From Gemmatimonadaceae bacterium (GTDB lineage: Bacteria; Gemmatimonadota; Gemmatimonadetes; Gemmatimonadales; Gemmatimonadaceae), in NCBI GenBank assembly GCA_036496605.1, contig DASXKV010000003.1, forward strand, positions 62,001 through 126,000: a stretch of DNA of 64,000 bases. Direction: 5' to 3'. Shown piece by piece: positions 60,745-64,000 of the stretch. The position numbers were made by a program, and so were the translations under genes. The notes under the pieces were generated by a model. That model was not told where the DNA came from and searched no databases. It worked only from the letters and a program-made list of their open reading frames with translations. How positions within the stretch are numbered: position 1 is the stretch's first letter; every line of letters starts with the position of its first letter.

Positions 60745-61271
60745 CGCGCCGTCTCGGCGTCGGGCTCGACGCCGACGGGCAGCCGATACGTCTCCCGCAG
60801 CGTGCCGAGCACGATCGTCGTCCGCGTCGATCGCACCGACTTGATCGCACCGATGCGTTCGCGCAATAACGTACCTAACGAGTCAGTATCGGCGACGCGT
60901 ACTTTCACGAGGTAACAATCTTCGCCGGCGACGTGATGGACCTCTTGGGCCTCGGGGATCCTCGAGAGCAGCATCCCCGTCTTCGTGTCGCCCACGCCGT
61001 CCTCTCCGCGGACGAAGATGAATGCCGTGAGCCCGAGGCCTACGGCCTTCGCGTTCACGCGCGCCTCATAGCCGTCGATGATGTGGCGCTCCTCGAGCTT
61101 GCGAATGCGATCGTAGATCGCCGATGGCGCCATGCGCAATCGCCGGGCGATCTCGGCATTGGCCATCCTTGCGTCGCGCTGCAGAAAGGCGACGATCTGT
61201 CGGTCTGTCTCGTCGAGGGTGCGGGCGACCGTGGTGAGGGGCACCTCGAGCGTATCGAGAGAGTGATTCAT
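60741..61271 (-). CDS. Lrp/AsnC family transcriptional regulator
   Basis: 176 residues from ATG 61271. The N-terminal helix-turn-helix is TLDETDRQIVAFLQRDARMANAEIARRLRMAPSAIYDRIRKLEERHIIDGYEARVN; the RAM effector domain follows with GEDCYLVKVRVADTDSLGTLLRERIGAIKSVRSTRTTIVL. The palindrome TGGCCGA-N7-TCGGCCA overlaps its start codon and probably is its operator. Co-transcribed with the DMT exporter. An amino acid effector is likely by family. Confidence 0.92.
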   Translation of the reverse strand: MNHSLDTLEVPLTTVARTLDETDRQIVAFLQRDARMANAEIARRLRMAPSAIYDRIRKLEERHIIDGYEARVNAKAVGLGLTAFIFVRGEDGVGDTKTGMLLSRIPEAQEVHHVAGEDCYLVKVRVADTDSLGTLLRERIGAIKSVRSTRTTIVLGTLRETYRLPVGVEPDAETAR

Positions 61272-61291
61272 GGCCGAACGTATATCGGCCA
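61271..61291. promoter_or_regulatory. Inverted repeat at the Lrp gene start, TGGCCGA-N7-TCGGCCA
   Basis: Perfect 7-bp arms around ACGTATA. The left arm shares its first T with the ATG of the Lrp gene. Size and position fit an autoregulatory Lrp/AsnC site that would block transcription or initiation. Confidence 0.5.
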
Positions 61292-61418
61292 AACCATCCT
61301 TTATCAAGAATGTTGTTCAGTCGTAACAATTCTATGACGAATATTCATCGTTTCTGACAATCGCGTTCAAGCACCAGGCCTCGCCGCGGCATCCCATTTC
61401 ACAGCCGCGCAAAAGCCA

Positions 61419-61435
61419 CCTGAAGCGCGTTCAGG
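61419..61435 (+). promoter_or_regulatory. Hairpin CCTGAA-GCGCG-TTCAGG overlapping the Shine-Dalgarno of the ECF gene
   Basis: Perfect 6-bp stem with a 5-nt loop. The right arm ends in AGG, the only ribosome-binding-like bases before ATG 61447 (AGGA, about 11 nt from the start). It could hide the site and slow translation. Judged only from sequence. Confidence 0.35.
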
Positions 61436-61446
61436 AACGAATACGT

Positions 61447-62052
61447 ATGCTTACGGACCTCGCTGAGTCGACCATCGCCGCGATGCCTCAACCCATGGAG
61501 CGCGACGCCGAGCGGGACCTCGTCGCCAAGGCACAGCGCGGCGACGTCGCGGCGTTCGAGGCGCTCTATCGAGCGAATGCGCCGCGCGTCTACGCACTGG
61601 CGCTCCGTCTGACCAGCGACGCCAACAACGCGCGCGAGCTCACTCAGGACGTCTTTGTCCAGGCATGGCAGCGCCTAACGGCCTTCCGCGGCGACGCCGC
61701 CTTCTCGTCGTGGCTGCACCGCATCACCGTCAACACGACGTTCATGCGCAGCCGCGGCGAGCGGCGCCGCGCCGCGCACATTCGCCTCGAGAGCGACACT
61801 GACGAGACCGAACTCGGCGCCACGAGCGAAGCGGGGAGGGGAAGCGTTCCCGCGATCGACATCGCGCAGGCGGTTGACCTCGAGCGGGCCATTGCCGCGC
61901 TGCCGGCGGGCGCGCGGCGCGTCTTCGTGCTTCACGACGTCATTGGCTACCGCCACGAAGAGATTGCGCGACTTACCGGACTGGCCGAGGGCACGTTGCG
62001 CGCACAGCTGCACCGCGCGCGTCGGCTCCTCATGGAGGCACTCGAGCGATGA
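61447..62052 (+). CDS. RNA polymerase sigma factor, ECF subfamily
   Basis: 201 residues. Region 2: ALYRANAPRVYALALRLTSDANNARELTQDVFVQAWQRLTAFRGDAAFSSWLHRITVNTTFMRSR; region 4: AIAALPAGARRVFVLHDVIGYRHEEIARLTGLAEGTLRAQLHRARRLLMEAL. It overlaps the zinc anti-sigma gene by ATGA, so the pair is translationally coupled. Confidence 0.95.
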   Translation: MLTDLAESTIAAMPQPMERDAERDLVAKAQRGDVAAFEALYRANAPRVYALALRLTSDANNARELTQDVFVQAWQRLTAFRGDAAFSSWLHRITVNTTFMRSRGERRRAAHIRLESDTDETELGATSEAGRGSVPAIDIAQAVDLERAIAALPAGARRVFVLHDVIGYRHEEIARLTGLAEGTLRAQLHRARRLLMEALER

Positions 62053-62696
62053 CATCATTTGAACAGCATCTGGATATCGATCAGCTCGGAGACTTTCTCG
62101 ACGGACTTCTGCTACCCGAGCAGCGCCAGGTCGCCGAAGATCATCTTGCGATCTGCACGACGTGCACGGAACGGCGCGACCGTCTCGAGTCGCTCATCAG
62201 TGCCTCACGAGCCCTGCCTGACGAGATCGATCCACCGATTGACCTCTGGACCGACGTTCACGAACGCATTCAGCCAATGTCCGCTCGTTGGCGACAGCGC
62301 TGGATTCTGGCTGCCGCGGCGATCGTCCTCGTCGCCGCGTCTTCTGCCGTGACCGCGATTCTCGTGCGCCGGCCGATTATCGTTAGGCCCGTCGCTGTGT
62401 CCACGACGATCGCCTCGAACCAACTTCCCGCTTCCGCGCGCTCGGTCGATGCCGACTACGCGGCCGCGATCCATGATCTGAACGAAACCCTCGACGAGAA
62501 CCGAGCGAAGCTCGACCCCTCGACGGTGGCAAAGGTAGAGGCAAGCCTCCACGTCATCGACGGCGCGATCGACGAGGCACGACGAGCGCTCGCCGCGGAT
62601 CCAGCCAATCTCACGCTCCTCGACCTGCTCGCCGCAAACTACGAGCGCAAGCTCGAACTGTTGCGGCGCGCGAATGCGTTGCTGCCAAGCATCTGA
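62049..62696 (+). CDS. Zinc-containing anti-sigma factor, single-pass membrane protein
   Basis: 215 residues. The cytosolic ZAS motif H-x3-C-x2-C is DHLAICTTC (about 32-39). A membrane helix lies at about 84-106 (WILAAAAIVLVAASSAVTAILV) and an external helical domain follows with a heptad-like region (AAIHDLNETLDENRAKLDPSTVAKVEASLHVI). It binds the sigma factor of the gene before it and is part of an operon with the DUF4097 protein. Confidence 0.93.
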   Translation: MTSFEQHLDIDQLGDFLDGLLLPEQRQVAEDHLAICTTCTERRDRLESLISASRALPDEIDPPIDLWTDVHERIQPMSARWRQRWILAAAAIVLVAASSAVTAILVRRPIIVRPVAVSTTIASNQLPASARSVDADYAAAIHDLNETLDENRAKLDPSTVAKVEASLHVIDGAIDEARRALAADPANLTLLDLLAANYERKLELLRRANALLPSI

Positions 62697-62721
62697 CCAG
62701 ACGACCTAACGAGTCACGCTC

Positions 62722-63645
62722 ATGACCGCATATCAATTGACGCGCTGCCTGCTCGGCACCGCATTCGCGCTCGGCGTAGCCGGCAAGACGCTTGAAGCGC
62801 AACGCACGATCGAGATTCGGCGTGCCGTCACATCGACCCCGTCGATTCGCATCTCCGGCGCCTTTGCCGAATTGAACATCCACGGATGGAAGAAGGACAG
62901 CGCCGCGATCACCGGCACGATTCCGAGCGACGCCCGCTTCGACGGCGGTTTCGTCACGTCGAGCACACCGTCGACCGGAGCCAAATACTACATGGAGACG
63001 GCGTCGGGTGTGCCGAGCGGGAAGCTTGACCTCTACGTGCCGACGGGCGCGCGCGTCTGGGCGAAGAGCGGAAGCGCAAAGATCGAGGTGGAGGGTATGA
63101 CGGGCGGTCTCGACCTCAACATCATCGGCGGATCGGTGCACGTCCGCGGGAACCCGCACGAGCTCACGGTCGAATCAATGGATGGTTCGGTCACGGTCGA
63201 TGGCTCGCCGCCCTGGACGCGACTCAAGACGGCGACGGGAGACATCGCGCTCGCCGGCAACAGTGACGACGCGGGCCTAACGACGGTGAGCGGAACCATT
63301 CGTGTCGTCTCCGGCCGCTTCGAGCGCGCGAGACTGGAATCGGTGACCGGTGCGGTTGATTTCGCTGGCGACGTCGAGCACGGCGGCTCGCTCGATGTCG
63401 ATACGCACAGCGGGTCGATCGACCTCCGGCTGTCGCCAAAAATGGGCGCCGATTTCGACGTCGCCTCGGTGGCAGGCACAATCGAGAATACGCTCACGAA
63501 TCGACCAGCCGTACCGGGACGGGAAGGTCGCGGCCAGGAGACCGGGTTTACGACGGGTGGGGGTGGTGCCCGCGTCTACATCCGGAGCTTCAAGGGGAAT
63601 ATCCGACTGCAGCCATGGAGTAAAATCTCGACACAAGTGTTCTAA
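62722..63645 (+). CDS. Secreted DUF4097-type beta-helix protein
   Basis: 307 residues. A signal peptide (about 1-26, LLGTAFALGVAGKTLEAQ) precedes a domain with repeated short beta-strand units ending in G/S-T/D (KLDLYVPTGARVWAKSGSAKIEVEGMTGGLDLNIIGGSVHVRG), characteristic of DUF4097 putative adhesins. It follows the anti-sigma gene in the same direction. Function unknown; the ECF partnership suggests an envelope-stress role. Confidence 0.8.
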   Translation: MTAYQLTRCLLGTAFALGVAGKTLEAQRTIEIRRAVTSTPSIRISGAFAELNIHGWKKDSAAITGTIPSDARFDGGFVTSSTPSTGAKYYMETASGVPSGKLDLYVPTGARVWAKSGSAKIEVEGMTGGLDLNIIGGSVHVRGNPHELTVESMDGSVTVDGSPPWTRLKTATGDIALAGNSDDAGLTTVSGTIRVVSGRFERARLESVTGAVDFAGDVEHGGSLDVDTHSGSIDLRLSPKMGADFDVASVAGTIENTLTNRPAVPGREGRGQETGFTTGGGGARVYIRSFKGNIRLQPWSKISTQVF

Positions 63646-63667
63646 CCCAACTCGCCAGGAGGCACTC

Positions 63668-64000
63668 ATGCGCTCGCTCCTCGGATCCTTGCTACTTCCC
63701 GCCGTCGTTGGCTCGGCTTCACTCGCGATTGTCGCCGCGACGCCATCGAGCTCCGCGCGTCTGGCCGGACCGCCCTGGATCTCGATCGAATATCCCGCGA
63801 ACCCGCTCGACCCCTCGACGCGCGGCGCGTATCTCCTCGTCCACGCATTCCATCATCAGATCCCGATATCATCGCCGGTGCGTGGCACCGCCGAGGGCGT
63901 CGTCAATGGCGAGCGCAAGTCCATCACGCTCCACTTCGACACGACGTCGCGGCCTAGCGTTTACGCCCTGCGGAAGCAGTGGAGCGACAATGGCGTCTGG
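63668..64000 (+). CDS. Secreted protein, partial (C-terminus beyond right edge)
   Basis: Opens at ATG 63668, preceded by GGAGG at 5-6 nt, and runs off the edge (111 codons visible). A signal peptide is clear (LLGSLLLPAVVGSASLAIVAATPSSSA). The mature part begins GPPWISIEYPANPLDPSTRGAYLLVHAFHH, with no domain that I can name. It is probably the last visible gene of the ECF operon. Confidence 0.7.
   Translation, partial: MRSLLGSLLLPAVVGSASLAIVAATPSSSARLAGPPWISIEYPANPLDPSTRGAYLLVHAFHHQIPISSPVRGTAEGVVNGERKSITLHFDTTSRPSVYALRKQWSDNGVW

Overview
The window is GC-rich, close-packed bacterial chromosome. Gene content suggests a diderm soil-type bacterium, most likely Gemmatimonadota: a Ser/Thr kinase fused to TolB-like and TPR domains, several ECF sigma/anti-sigma pairs, many secreted peptidases (M14, M61, M23, matrixins), an Omp85-type barrel protein, bactofilin and beta-oxidation genes. 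This assignment is inferred from gene families; no rRNA or other marker is present. I saw no tRNA, rRNA, CRISPR array, IS element or prophage.

Layout. 1-6.3 kb: a partial YidC/Oxa1-like gene, then a minus-strand Fe-S assembly operon sufB-sufC-sufD-sufU-Rieske-sufS, preceded by an IscR-type operator. 6.5-13.3 kb: FHA protein, secreted proteins, the kinase, an M23 lipoprotein, YhbY and ferredoxin. 13.3-17.5 kb: minus-strand metabolic and membrane genes (isoprenylcysteine-methyltransferase-like, alpha/beta hydrolase, thioesterase, PLP deaminase-like, AI-2E transporter). 17.6-23.1 kb: RNase D, a MIP18/SufT-like Fe-S factor, DUF2156, Omp85 barrel, serine hydrolase. 23.3-26.9 kb: ECF sigma/anti-sigma/PDZ operon with a recognisable ECF promoter. 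27-31.8 kb: two tandem matrixins, a hydrolase fragment, proline dehydrogenase, QueG. 31.8-38.9 kb: FAD oxidase, alkaline-phosphatase-fold protein, LOG protein, deoxyhypusine-synthase-like protein, MBL hydrolase, GreA. 38.9-45.8 kb: GT-C transferase, GlpD and the fadI-fadJ pair. 45.9-51.9 kb: ECF sigma with a membrane-anchored CBM48 partner, a secreted protein, M14 peptidase, a second proline dehydrogenase, RsgA. 52-58 kb: ACP-like protein, GntR regulator, DinB, M23/bactofilin pair, enoyl-CoA hydratase, LigD-type phosphoesterase. 58-64 kb: M61 peptidase, Lrp-DMT operon, and a third ECF sigma/anti-sigma operon with DUF4097 and a partial secreted protein.

Two genome-wide signals stand out. First, the heptamer CCTAACG (or its complement) occurs 44 times by hand count, far above what base composition predicts, inside genes and at stop codons. 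Second, about ten intergenic spacers are filled by imperfect palindromes built from short tandem words, usually abutting stop codons; one 306-bp spacer (51902-52207) is a foldback element with 10-bp terminal inverted repeats. Other notable points: glpD appears to start at CTG behind a strong Shine-Dalgarno, an acyl-carrier-like protein looks circularly permuted, and an ECF sigma factor is paired with a putative anti-sigma carrying an external CBM48 domain.
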